DNA from: an uncultured Pelosinus sp.
GTDB lineage: Bacteria; Bacillota; Negativicutes; UMGS1260
Assembly: GCA_900550105.1 (NCBI GenBank)
Contig: URQW01000002.1
Span: forward strand, 1-64,000
Length of the DNA: 64,000 nucleotides
Reading direction: 5' to 3'
Both the position numbers and the translations under genes were made by a program. Below the pieces are notes generated by a model. That model had not been told where the DNA came from and ran no database searches. It was given only the letters and a program-made list of their open reading frames with translations. Position 1 is the first letter of the stretch. Every line of letters begins with the position of its first letter. This document shows, one piece after another, positions 44,189 to 52,373 of this stretch.

Positions 44189-45928
44189 TTAAAGAGCTGT
44201 AGCAACTGCCGACTGATTCGCATCGCCGCTAGGAAAACGGACGGTAAAGATCGTTCCCTTCCGATTTGTCTGTACTTCAATTTTAGCCTGATGATGTTCT
44301 GCAATCCGATAGCAGACCACCAGGCCAAGACCTGTACCAGTCTCCTTTGTTGTTACAAAAGGTGTCCCAAGCTTTTTCAGTACAGCTGGATCAATCCCCT
44401 TGCCTTGGTCAGCAACGACAAGGAGTACCTCATCTGCTGTTTGCTTCAACCGAATCGTTACGATTCCGCCAGTCTCCATGGCTTCGAGACTATTGCGGAC
44501 AAAATTTAAAATGAGTTGACGAATTTCATTTTTGTCAAGTAATAGCGGTGTCGCTTCATCTAATTCAAGCGAGATCACTTTTCCCTGACGAAGAGCATCA
44601 GCTTGCAGGAGCGGCAAAAGGGTCCTAATAATCTCCTGTAAGGGCATTCGTACAAAATCAAGGCGCTTATTTTTAGCAAGTGACAGAAATTCCGTAATAA
44701 TCCCATTGGCTCGATCAAGTTCTTCAATCATCAGACCGAGCTGTTCTCTTTGCTTCATATATTCAGGCTTATGCTGAAATAATTGCAAATACCCTCGCAC
44801 CGTTGTTAAGGGATTACGTACTTCATGACCAATACTTGCCGCCATTTCGCCGATCAAACTTAATCGATCCAAGCGGGCCATTTCCATTTCTACTTTTTGC
44901 TGTTCCATTTGGGATAAACAGTGTCGTACTTTTTCATGTTCGATCGATAAAGCTTGCTCCGCTTTGTTCTGACGATAACGCAATAATTCTACTAAAAGTC
45001 CAGCAACAATCAGTAACGAAAAAAAGGATCCCGCCCAAGTACGGTATAAGTTTTGTTTTTCTTTTATACCGTTTAAAATCGTGGCTTCCTCAATTGATAC
45101 AAGGAGAAATGCCGGGTAATCGGCTAAGGCGGAAAAAGCTCCGACTCGATTGACACCTTGAAAATCCACGGCTTTATAATTACCGCTTTTTTCACCGTCT
45201 TTTATCGCTGCAAGCACTGGATGATGCTTAAAAAAATTCATATGACCCAAATTCTCGGCTTCGGGAACGCGCGTAAGATAAGTGCCATCATTGCGCAGTA
45301 AAACAATAGAATTATTAGGACCTAAATCCATTTTGTAAAAAATCTCACGTAGGTAACGCTGATCAATGCCAATACTCACAATGCCATTAAACTTCCCTGT
45401 CGCATCATTGAGGCGTCGGCTAAGAAAAATAACCGAATTCTTACTAACCTCCGTCAAACGCGGTGACGCTAGAAAAACCCCCCCGCTCTGTCCCTGTTTA
45501 TGGACAAGAAAGTGCTCCCTATTAGAAATATTGATGGGCCGCTGCAAGGGCGCTGCACTAAAAATCAAGTTTCCATCCCGGTCAGCTATAGCAATCTGAT
45601 CAAAAACCCCCTTTTGCCGCATCATTTTCAAAAGATCTTCCTGCGACGGCGTAAGCCTGCCAGCTTCTTCGATTGCCGCCTTCATAAAGAGTAAGGTACT
45701 GTCCGCTTCATCAAGGGTCCTGTTCACCGTAGTGGCCAGAGAATGAGCAATATTCTTATTTTGTGAGTACACCATTTCGTGACGGGCTTTCAAATCACGG
45801 TCAAAGAGAAAATCGGCACTGGCAAAAGCGCCATAGGAAAAACCGATTACAAGCACCCATAACCAGATTCGAGTACGGTGACTCCAATGAAAAAAATTCC
45901 ATCTATATTTGAAGCTGTATTTCAACAA
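44189..45928 (-). CDS. Membrane sensor histidine kinase, Cache-HisKA
   Basis: 579 residues from a TTG at 45928 (AGGTG six bases upstream). No ATG is available; a TTG at 45958 would lengthen the overlap with the previous gene. One TM lies near 20-40, a dCache-like extracytoplasmic domain at about 50-280, a second TM near 290-310, then HisKA (GEMAASIGHEVRNPLTTVRGYLQLF) and HATPase with NEIRQLILNFVRNSLEAM and TGTGLGLVVC. The HisKA sequence resembles sporulation kinases (KinA/KinB type). There is no response regulator alongside; Spo0F- or CheY-like targets are inferred. Confidence 0.85.
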   Translation of the reverse strand: MLKYSFKYRWNFFHWSHRTRIWLWVLVIGFSYGAFASADFLFDRDLKARHEMVYSQNKNIAHSLATTVNRTLDEADSTLLFMKAAIEEAGRLTPSQEDLLKMMRQKGVFDQIAIADRDGNLIFSAAPLQRPINISNREHFLVHKQGQSGGVFLASPRLTEVSKNSVIFLSRRLNDATGKFNGIVSIGIDQRYLREIFYKMDLGPNNSIVLLRNDGTYLTRVPEAENLGHMNFFKHHPVLAAIKDGEKSGNYKAVDFQGVNRVGAFSALADYPAFLLVSIEEATILNGIKEKQNLYRTWAGSFFSLLIVAGLLVELLRYRQNKAEQALSIEHEKVRHCLSQMEQQKVEMEMARLDRLSLIGEMAASIGHEVRNPLTTVRGYLQLFQHKPEYMKQREQLGLMIEELDRANGIITEFLSLAKNKRLDFVRMPLQEIIRTLLPLLQADALRQGKVISLELDEATPLLLDKNEIRQLILNFVRNSLEAMETGGIVTIRLKQTADEVLLVVADQGKGIDPAVLKKLGTPFVTTKETGTGLGLVVCYRIAEHHQAKIEVQTNRKGTIFTVRFPSGDANQSAVATAL

Positions 45929-47973
45929 GGAATGCACCTGCCTTCTGGCTTTTCCCAAGGAAATTTAACCAGCACAGCAGTCCCCCACTCCCCTGTATCA
46001 ACAATAAACTTCGCTCCGTGCCGTTCTGCAATACGAAAACAAACCGGAAGACCAAGCCCAACACCATGCGCTTTGGTCGTCACAAAGGGCATCCCCAGTT
46101 TATCAATAATCGACTGCGCCATTCCCTTACCTGTATCAAGCACAGCTAAAATAACTTGCCCTTCCTCCTGATACGTTTTTACAGTGACAGTCCCGCCGCC
46201 TTCGGCGACGGCTTCAAAGCTATTACTCAATAAGTTAAACAAAAGCTGACGAATATCTTTCTGATCAAGCAGCAGTTCGGGCACAGGCTCCAGATCAATC
46301 TGCAGTTTAGTTCCTTTTTCCAAGGTAGCAGCTTGTATTAAGGGCTGCAGACTTTCAATAATTTGATTTAACGAACATTTGGTCAGTTCTACTGATCGAT
46401 TTTGCGCCAAAAACAGAAAATCACTAATAATATTATTAGCCCGATCCAACTCCTGAATCATCACCGAAAACTGTTCTTTTAACATAGCACAATCGTGCTT
46501 GCGGCTAAAGTGCTGTAAGTACCCGCGTACGGTTGTTAAGGGATTGCGTACTTCGTGGCCGATGGCCACAGCCATTTCACCGACAAGATTCATGAGACTA
46601 ATCCGACTCATTTCCTGCTCATAATTTTTCTGCGTCGTAATATCACGACCTTCAGAAATAAGAAAAAGCACGCGTCCTGCTTCATCAAAAACAGGTTTTA
46701 AGGAAAAATCCATATAGGAAATTTCCCCTTGCTGATTTTTCACCTTGGTCTCAAAACGAACAAAAACACCTTGCGCCGCTTTCATAATCGATTCGTGAAG
46801 CTGCTCCTTTACCCCCGCACCTCCCTGCCAGCAAGGAATTTCCCAAAACTTGCGCTTTAAGGCCTGCTCATAATCACATGCCATATAATCAAGGGCTGTT
46901 TTATTGCAGTCAACCAAGACTCCCTCTGGAGTCAATACACCAGTAAGCTGAAACATGGAGTCAAAAATGGAGCGAAATTGCCGCTCTTTGGCGATCTCCT
47001 GTGAACGCTGCAACTGACGCAATTCCGTCACATCATGATTAATTTCAATAATTGTTGCCGGTCTGCCTAGCTCATCATAATTCAGTGTCCAATAACTCTC
47101 GACAATGATTTTCGTCCCATCGCGCTTTTGATGCACCAAATCCCCATGCCAATAGCCATGTTCATAAAGAAACGCCTGAATTTGGCAATAATTTTCCGTG
47201 GATTTTGTCAAAAGCACCTCATAAAGCTTCTTATGACGAACTTCTTCAAAGGTCCAGCCGTAGCCGCGCTCCGCGCCACCGTTCCAAAACAAAATACGAC
47301 TGTCAATATCCTTAACAATAATAAATTCCCGTACTGAATGAAGCAAATTCTCGCGCTGTACCACTTCACTGGCAATAAAGGCCATATCTTCTTCGGCATG
47401 TTTAAGTTCCTGCTCTACTTGCACTCGCTCTAGGATATCGGCGACTTGGTGTACAAGTAAGTCAAAAAAGTAAAAAGTAACCTCATCGGGATGATAAATT
47501 TCCTGATGAAAAGTAGATAAAATACCAATTATCCGTCCGGACCGACTCACTAAGGGCGTGGCTTGTCCAGCTTGTATTCCTTCTGCCAAAACAAGCTGTA
47601 GCAATCCCGGCGTATCGTTTAAAAACCGGCTTTTTCTAAAATCACTAATGATCAGTCGTTTCCCTTGTTTAAGGGCCGAACCTGATAAAATTTTACCAAT
47701 TTCCACATCATAAAATGTTTTTGCAAATTCTTCCGAAAAGCCATATTGCGCCAAAATTTCAAGCCGCTGCGACTGTGGATTGAGTAGCCGCAAAACCGCC
47801 TTATCGCCTCCGGTTATAACCATAGCTGCATCTAGAATGCATTCATAAATCTCGTTGATATTCTCTTTGTTAATAAACCTCACGCTAATATCATGGAGAC
47901 AACGAATGGCAAGCATATCAACCGATACACTTTTTTGAGGTCCTTTCTTTCGCCCGCTTTTACTCTTTAGCAT
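45922..47973 (-). CDS. Soluble sensor histidine kinase, GAF-PAS-PAS-HisKA
   Basis: 683 residues from the ATG at 47973, preceded by GAAGGAGCG; the frame is open to 48096. A GAF domain (about 20-170) is followed by two PAS domains (about 190-310 and 325-440). HisKA follows with GEMAVAIGHEVRNPLTTVRGYLQHF, then an ATPase with QLLFNLLSNSFEAV and GVGLGLPVC. There is no membrane segment, so it senses a cytoplasmic cue. It overlaps the next kinase gene by about seven bases. The two HisKA-ATPase halves are clear paralogues. No cognate regulator is seen. Confidence 0.88.
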   Translation of the reverse strand: MLKSKSGRKKGPQKSVSVDMLAIRCLHDISVRFINKENINEIYECILDAAMVITGGDKAVLRLLNPQSQRLEILAQYGFSEEFAKTFYDVEIGKILSGSALKQGKRLIISDFRKSRFLNDTPGLLQLVLAEGIQAGQATPLVSRSGRIIGILSTFHQEIYHPDEVTFYFFDLLVHQVADILERVQVEQELKHAEEDMAFIASEVVQRENLLHSVREFIIVKDIDSRILFWNGGAERGYGWTFEEVRHKKLYEVLLTKSTENYCQIQAFLYEHGYWHGDLVHQKRDGTKIIVESYWTLNYDELGRPATIIEINHDVTELRQLQRSQEIAKERQFRSIFDSMFQLTGVLTPEGVLVDCNKTALDYMACDYEQALKRKFWEIPCWQGGAGVKEQLHESIMKAAQGVFVRFETKVKNQQGEISYMDFSLKPVFDEAGRVLFLISEGRDITTQKNYEQEMSRISLMNLVGEMAVAIGHEVRNPLTTVRGYLQHFSRKHDCAMLKEQFSVMIQELDRANNIISDFLFLAQNRSVELTKCSLNQIIESLQPLIQAATLEKGTKLQIDLEPVPELLLDQKDIRQLLFNLLSNSFEAVAEGGGTVTVKTYQEEGQVILAVLDTGKGMAQSIIDKLGMPFVTTKAHGVGLGLPVCFRIAERHGAKFIVDTGEWGTAVLVKFPWEKPEGRCIPC

Positions 47974-48172
47974 GTGTTTCGCTCCTTCATCGCCAAAAGC
48001 CAGCCAGCCGTTTTTATAAAATCTCTTTACCGTAACCATAAAACCTATCTTAGTTAACATTCCCATAAAAGCTAAAAAATCCTGCCCTTTTTCCAATAAG
48101 ATTGAAATTTTTACTTTTTTTGAAAATCACGCTAAAAGTGCTTCCTCCTAAAAAAAGCCAGCAAAATATCTT

Positions 48173-48211
48173 GTATACTATATTCCAGAGAATGAATAAA
48201 TATGGTATACT
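48173..48211 (+). promoter_or_regulatory. Promoter/operator region of GAPDH gene
   Basis: The palindrome GTATAC occurs at 48173-48178 and 48205-48210, 32 bp (three turns) apart, each followed by TA. The second forms part of an extended -10 (TGG-TATACT, 48203-48211). The repeated sites could bind a regulator as a dimer of dimers. The -35 is poor. Confidence 0.4.
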
Positions 48212-48286
48212 AATTACGCTTAAATGTATTCTATTGAAAATGCTAGCGTGAATAGCATATATTATTTGTTAAAGAGGGGATCATCG

Positions 48287-49339
48287 ATGGTAACAAAAAT
48301 AGGTATTAACGGATTTGGCCGTATTGGCAGAATGTGTTTAAGAGCCGCCTTAGAAAATGAAAATATAGAAGTCGTGGCAATCAATAGTACATCAACCCCC
48401 GATGCGTCAGCGCACTTACTCGAGTATGATTCTGTGCACGGACGGTTAAATAAAAAAATCGAAGCCACGGAAGATGGCCTGATTGTGAACGGACATTTCA
48501 TCAAAATTATTTCCGACCGCAATCCAGCCAATCTCCTGTGGGGTAAACTGGGCGTCGACGTCGTTCTGGAAGCGACAGGCAAATTCAACTCTGGCAAAGA
48601 CTGCGAAGTTCATCTTAAAAATGGCGCTAAAAAAGTCATTATTACAGCTCCCGCCAAAGACAACATTCCGACAATCGTATTAGGCGTAAATGAAAATATC
48701 TATAATCCAGCAAAGCATCATGTCGTATCGAATGCATCCTGCACGACGAATTGTCTTGCTCCGGTTGTAAAAGTTCTCCAGGAAAAATTCGGCATTGTCA
48801 GTGGTTTAATGTCTACAGTCCATGCCTTCACTACGGATCAAAGAAGTCTCGACAACAGCCATAAAGATCCGCGTCGTTCGAGAGGTTGTACGCAATCTAT
48901 CGTTCCTACCTCGACTGGCGCCGCCAAAGCAATCGGACTTGTTATTCCTGAACTCAAGGGAAAACTGAACGGTGTCTCCTTACGCGTGCCTGTTCCCAAT
49001 GTTTCACTTGTTGATCTTGTCGTTGAGCTAAACCAAGATGTTACCGTAGAAGCCGTAAACGCAGCGTTGCAAGAAGCCGCCGCAGGCCCTATGGCGCACG
49101 TTCTTGCCTACTCGGAAAAACCGCTTGTTTCCATTGACTATTTAGGCGACAGTCATTCCTCCATTGTAGATGGTTTATCCACGTTAGCAATTAATAACCG
49201 CACCGTAAAGGTTTTAGCATGGTATGACAATGAATGGGGCTATTCCTGCCGTGTCGTCGATCTAGCCGCTTATGTAGGAAATAGCTTAAGCGCAAGTGAC
49301 GAAGTCATAGCAACAGTAAGAGAAAAAGCCGCCGTATAA
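48287..49339 (+). CDS. Glyceraldehyde-3-phosphate dehydrogenase, NADP-type residues
   Basis: 350 residues from the ATG at 48287 (GAGGGG upstream). Catalytic Cys152 lies in SNASCTTNC, and NAD(P)-fold motif INGFGRIGR is at 6-14. The position that is Asp in NAD-specific enzymes (usual IND) reads INS here. The usual Pro near 188 is Ser in LDNSHKD. Both changes are characteristic of NADP-using GapB and chloroplast enzymes. It stands alone, without pgk or tpi, so it may be the gluconeogenic/anabolic enzyme rather than the glycolytic one. A structured terminator follows. Confidence 0.9.
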   Translation: MVTKIGINGFGRIGRMCLRAALENENIEVVAINSTSTPDASAHLLEYDSVHGRLNKKIEATEDGLIVNGHFIKIISDRNPANLLWGKLGVDVVLEATGKFNSGKDCEVHLKNGAKKVIITAPAKDNIPTIVLGVNENIYNPAKHHVVSNASCTTNCLAPVVKVLQEKFGIVSGLMSTVHAFTTDQRSLDNSHKDPRRSRGCTQSIVPTSTGAAKAIGLVIPELKGKLNGVSLRVPVPNVSLVDLVVELNQDVTVEAVNAALQEAAAGPMAHVLAYSEKPLVSIDYLGDSHSSIVDGLSTLAINNRTVKVLAWYDNEWGYSCRVVDLAAYVGNSLSASDEVIATVREKAAV

Positions 49340-49366
49340 GTGGTAGACTAGAAGCTATAGATAGAT

Positions 49367-49446
49367 AAAAAAACAAGACTGTTTCCTCCTAACGCGAAGA
49401 CGCTCTAGGGCACTTTCGCAAGTGAGGTGACAGTCTTGTTTTTTTT
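49367..49446. terminator. Multi-hairpin terminator after GAPDH
   Basis: 16-bp arms AAAAAAACAAGACTGT and complement enclose about 47 bases that contain an inner hairpin CACTT-tcgc-AAGTG and CCTC/GAGG pairing. It lies between convergent genes. It is more elaborate than a simple terminator and may also be a stable RNA end. Confidence 0.65.
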
Positions 49447-49451
49447 ATAAT

Positions 49452-49862
49452 CTAGCGTAATAAACTGAGCGAACCGGTCAATTTATTGATCTTTTTCGTA
49501 GGTCCATAGACGCAGACGCCAAGATAATATAAATCAGAACTGGCCTGCGCTGCCAAAAGTTTTGTATAGTGATCATAATCTAAACATTTTTGCGCAACTT
49601 CGCTGAAATCAATAACCGTAACATCACTATAAGCGCTATCATAAATCTTATCGCGCAACGCTTTAAGCTGTTCGCGCGCCGCACTTAAAACAGGAATCGC
49701 CTGCGACGTAATGCCACGATGAATCTGTCCGCTGCCATCGGTTATATCAGGGCCAATAATCGTCTCCTTACACAATTGACTTAAACTCATTCCCAACACC
49801 GCCGCCGTATTGGCGATTAAACCTAACGGAATTTCCCGTGAAATGACCATAGCTACTTTCAA
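49452..49862 (-). CDS. DUF2000 family protein
   Basis: 136 residues from the TTG at 49862, with AAGGTGGG seven bases upstream; a GTG at 49874 is the longer alternative. The sequence (GLIANTAAVLGMSLSQLC, GPDITDGSGQIHRGIT, DLYYLGVCVYGPTKKINKLTGSLSLLR) is typical of DUF2000, a small peptidyl-tRNA-hydrolase-fold family without a known function. It is cytoplasmic. It is close to the AraC gene on the same strand, but 84 bp separate them. Confidence 0.8.
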   Translation of the reverse strand: MKVAMVISREIPLGLIANTAAVLGMSLSQLCKETIIGPDITDGSGQIHRGITSQAIPVLSAAREQLKALRDKIYDSAYSDVTVIDFSEVAQKCLDYDHYTKLLAAQASSDLYYLGVCVYGPTKKINKLTGSLSLLR

Positions 49863-49958
49863 CCGAATACCCACCTTCCTAAAACTTTGTTCTGTCTTAG
49901 CATAACAAAGCAGGGCTAAGCTGTATTGTAAAAAATTGACCTTGAAAGCTAGTTATAC

Positions 49959-50780
49959 TTAGGAAAGCGAAAAATGCTGATACTGTTCTGGCGTAAGTCC
50001 TGTATAGCTTTTAAAAGTTTTCGTAAAATGACTCTGATCATAAAAACCCGCGCGTAGCGCTGTTTCAGGCAAAGATTCCCCTCTCGCCAATTCCTTCTGG
50101 GCAAAATTAATTCGCAGCAAGGTTTGATAGGCATGGGGCGGAAGTTTAAACTGCTGTTTAAACAAACGGATTAAGAAAAATTTATTAATGCCCGAAGCAG
50201 CTGAAAGATCATCTAACGTAACCTTTTCCGAAAAGTACTCTTGTAAGTACTCACGGATAATCCCTACTTTCGCCGATTCATCTGGTGTTTCGACCCGTTT
50301 CTCATCTCCAGCCAAAACCAATTCCAACAGGAAAATTAAAGAGCTTTCTTTTTCCAGCGGTGTAGAGGCGCTTTGCAAGCTATGTATTTCAGCAAAAATG
50401 CGTCCAATCACGGGTAAAGAAAGTACTGCATTCACTCGCGGCTGCTGCAGAGAGCCGCCACCACGGCTGGCTTGAAACGCACGAATCCAAGCGGCAGAAA
50501 GAAACAACATTTCATATTCCCACCCCTCACACTTCAGTGGATTACAGGCGTGAAGCAACTCTGGCGGCAAAAAAACCATGCTGCGAGGCGTCACCGTTTC
50601 GGTACGGCCTTCATACCAAAAACGACTGGTTCCACGGCGAATCAAGCCAAGCGAATAGTCTTCATGGGTATGTTTTCGGTAAGAGAAAGTGCTGGTACTA
50701 CAATGTTTAAGCGTAAAAAAGGGCACATGTTCATCGCGATATAACGTAACAGGCTGACGTTTTGCCATTTTACATTTCAT
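49959..50780 (-). CDS. AraC-family transcriptional regulator
   Basis: 273 residues. An N-terminal cupin (about 10-150; KHTHEDYSLGLIRRG and PPELLHACNP) precedes two C-terminal HTH motifs of AraC type (LDDLSAASGINKFFLIRLFKQQF and AGFYDQSHFTKTFKSYTG). Its ATG overlaps the stop of the upstream chromate-transporter half (ATGA), so it is translationally coupled to a transporter pair. A regulator placed last in the transported-substrate operon would probably control it. The ligand is unknown. Confidence 0.88.
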   Translation of the reverse strand: MKCKMAKRQPVTLYRDEHVPFFTLKHCSTSTFSYRKHTHEDYSLGLIRRGTSRFWYEGRTETVTPRSMVFLPPELLHACNPLKCEGWEYEMLFLSAAWIRAFQASRGGGSLQQPRVNAVLSLPVIGRIFAEIHSLQSASTPLEKESSLIFLLELVLAGDEKRVETPDESAKVGIIREYLQEYFSEKVTLDDLSAASGINKFFLIRLFKQQFKLPPHAYQTLLRINFAQKELARGESLPETALRAGFYDQSHFTKTFKSYTGLTPEQYQHFSLS

Positions 50781-51283
50781 CCAGTCATCCCCCCAATTAC
50801 AGCCGCCACTAGTAAGATAAGATTTGCCGATACTTTTCTGGTAATCGCTAAATACAAGCTGATTAAAGCAACAGCAATCATTAAGGTACCCACTTGATTA
50901 TGAAAAAAAAGATCTGTTAAAACAACAATATTAAAACTAACGATCACGAGAACAACCCCATCGAGAAAGCCTTCAGTGGCGCTCTTGCCAGCAATCCGAG
51001 TATAGCAACGTTGAACAATGAGAATGAGTAGCGGCGGCAGTAGTAAAGCAATCGCAGCAAGTACCGCTCCCGGCACCCCAGCTACTAAGTAAGCAAGACT
51101 GACAACCCATAAACCGTTCGGTCCTGGCGTTACCTGCCCAATCGCCAGAGCTTCGGTAAATTGCTTCTCTGTAGCCCAACCATTGGCAATAAAATCAGTA
51201 TGTAAACTAGGCAGCGGCCCAAAGCCACCCGTAGAAAACAACACAGCTTTTACGATCACAACAAAGAATAGCAGCCAGTCCAT
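50777..51283 (-). CDS. Chromate transporter, C-terminal-type half
   Basis: 168 residues from the ATG at 51283, after GGAGCGG; the frame is open to 51379. It has five or six membrane segments and the CHR-family motif STGGFGPLPSLH near 17 with a GQVTPGPNGLW loop. CHR proteins occur as one long chain or two short ones; this pair (with 51286-51888) is the split form. The physiological substrate may be sulfate- or chromate-like anions, not proven. It begins just after the first half stops. Confidence 0.85.
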   Translation of the reverse strand: MDWLLFFVVIVKAVLFSTGGFGPLPSLHTDFIANGWATEKQFTEALAIGQVTPGPNGLWVVSLAYLVAGVPGAVLAAIALLLPPLLILIVQRCYTRIAGKSATEGFLDGVVLVIVSFNIVVLTDLFFHNQVGTLMIAVALISLYLAITRKVSANLILLVAAVIGGMTG

Positions 51284-51285
51284 AG

Positions 51286-51888
51286 TTATTTTTCCGCTCC
51301 CTTCGTCCCAACATGGGAATATACCAAAGAAGCTGCCAGCGCTCCCGTAATATATAAAACAAAAACAGGCGGCTGCCAAACATAATAGGCGATAGCACTG
51401 CCGCTTAAAATCATGCCAGAAAGAATGAGACGGCTCTGGCTTGTCCGATAATTTTTCCGCAAAATGGGTTTTACATTACGCCAATTTGTCGCTAAGGCAA
51501 TTCCGAAAATAGCGGCAAAAACGGTTCGTAACATGGCCTGTACGCGCGGATACTCGCTCATTCCCAGATAGACCGCTGAAAGCAAAACCGTAATAGCTGC
51601 ACTTGGTAAAATAAGTCCCAATAGAGAAAGCGCGATGCCGAATCTGCCGCCTAGTTTCTTGCCAATCAAAATAGTATAAGCAATAATATTCATCCCCGGT
51701 GTTATTTGACACATTGCCACAATGACGGCATATTCCTCTTCCGTAACCCAATGATGCTTATAAATAAAGTGCTCTTGAATTAAATACTGCGTAACGGCGC
51801 CGCCGCCAAAAGAAGTAAAGCCAATTTGAACCCATACGCAAAAAAGCTGAAGAAGCGTTGGGCTAGCTGGTTTTGCTGGATGCTCCAT
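51286..51888 (-). CDS. Chromate transporter, N-terminal-type half
   Basis: 200 residues with about six membrane segments. The N-terminal FCVWVQIGFTSFGGGAVTQYLIQEHF and the MCQITPGMNIIAYTILIG motif match CHR-family short-chain transporters. AAAGGAG precedes the ATG. It is the first gene of a three-gene operon with its partner half and an AraC regulator. Transport direction and substrate are unknown. Confidence 0.87.
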   Translation of the reverse strand: MEHPAKPASPTLLQLFCVWVQIGFTSFGGGAVTQYLIQEHFIYKHHWVTEEEYAVIVAMCQITPGMNIIAYTILIGKKLGGRFGIALSLLGLILPSAAITVLLSAVYLGMSEYPRVQAMLRTVFAAIFGIALATNWRNVKPILRKNYRTSQSRLILSGMILSGSAIAYYVWQPPVFVLYITGALAASLVYSHVGTKGAEK

Positions 51889-52051
51889 TTTAAATCTCCT
51901 TTTTCTACTCCTAATTCTAAATAAATGAGTAAATAAGCTGACGTAAATTTACATCTACGTCAGCTTATTAGCTCTCTTATTCCCGTTTTCCTGTTACCCT
52001 CGCTTGTTTTTCTCATTTCATCCTACTTTGCACCTTCATAAAATAAAAAGC

Positions 52052-52080
52052 TTGACAAAAACTCTTGCACCTGAGAAAAT
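52052..52080 (+). promoter_or_regulatory. Promoter of the T-box transcript
   Basis: TTGACA at 52052-52057, 17-bp spacer, GAAAAT at 52075-52080. Start would be near 52087, giving a leader of about 290 bases. Confidence 0.5.
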
Positions 52081-52145
52081 GTTAACACTGTTACACAATT
52101 TTCTGCAGAGATTGTTGAACGATTGAATTTGATATAGAAAAAAAT

Positions 52146-52358
52146 AAGGACTGAGATCAAGCAAAAAAATGCTCGCTTCAGAGAGCCGATGGCAGGTGTA
52201 AATCGGTGCAGCTTTTTTGGCGAACTCCCTCAGGAATTCTTTGGCTGAACGATTCAGTAAGCCAAAGCGCCCTCAGCGTTATCGATGTGAGTACAATTTA
52301 GGGTGGTACCGCGATTATTCGCCCCTATTGGCATAAGCCAATAGGGGCTTTTTATTTT
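52146..52358 (+). promoter_or_regulatory. T-box riboswitch
   Basis: The conserved T-box AGGGTGGTACCGCG is at 52300-52313. Stem I contains CTGAG/CTCAG (52151-52155 and 52229-52233), the AGAGAGCCGATGG apical segment and GGTG motifs. A stem III CTTTGGCT/AGCCAAAG follows. The specifier region reads GAACTCCCTCAG; GAA-CTC favours Leu (CTC), and TCC (Ser) is an alternative reading. The terminator is a perfect 12-bp GC-rich hairpin (GCCCCTATTGGC, 52321-52348) with a T-run. Uncharged tRNA would stabilise the antiterminator and switch on the transporter gene. Confidence 0.9.
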
Positions 52359-52373
52359 GAGGAGGAATAGATT

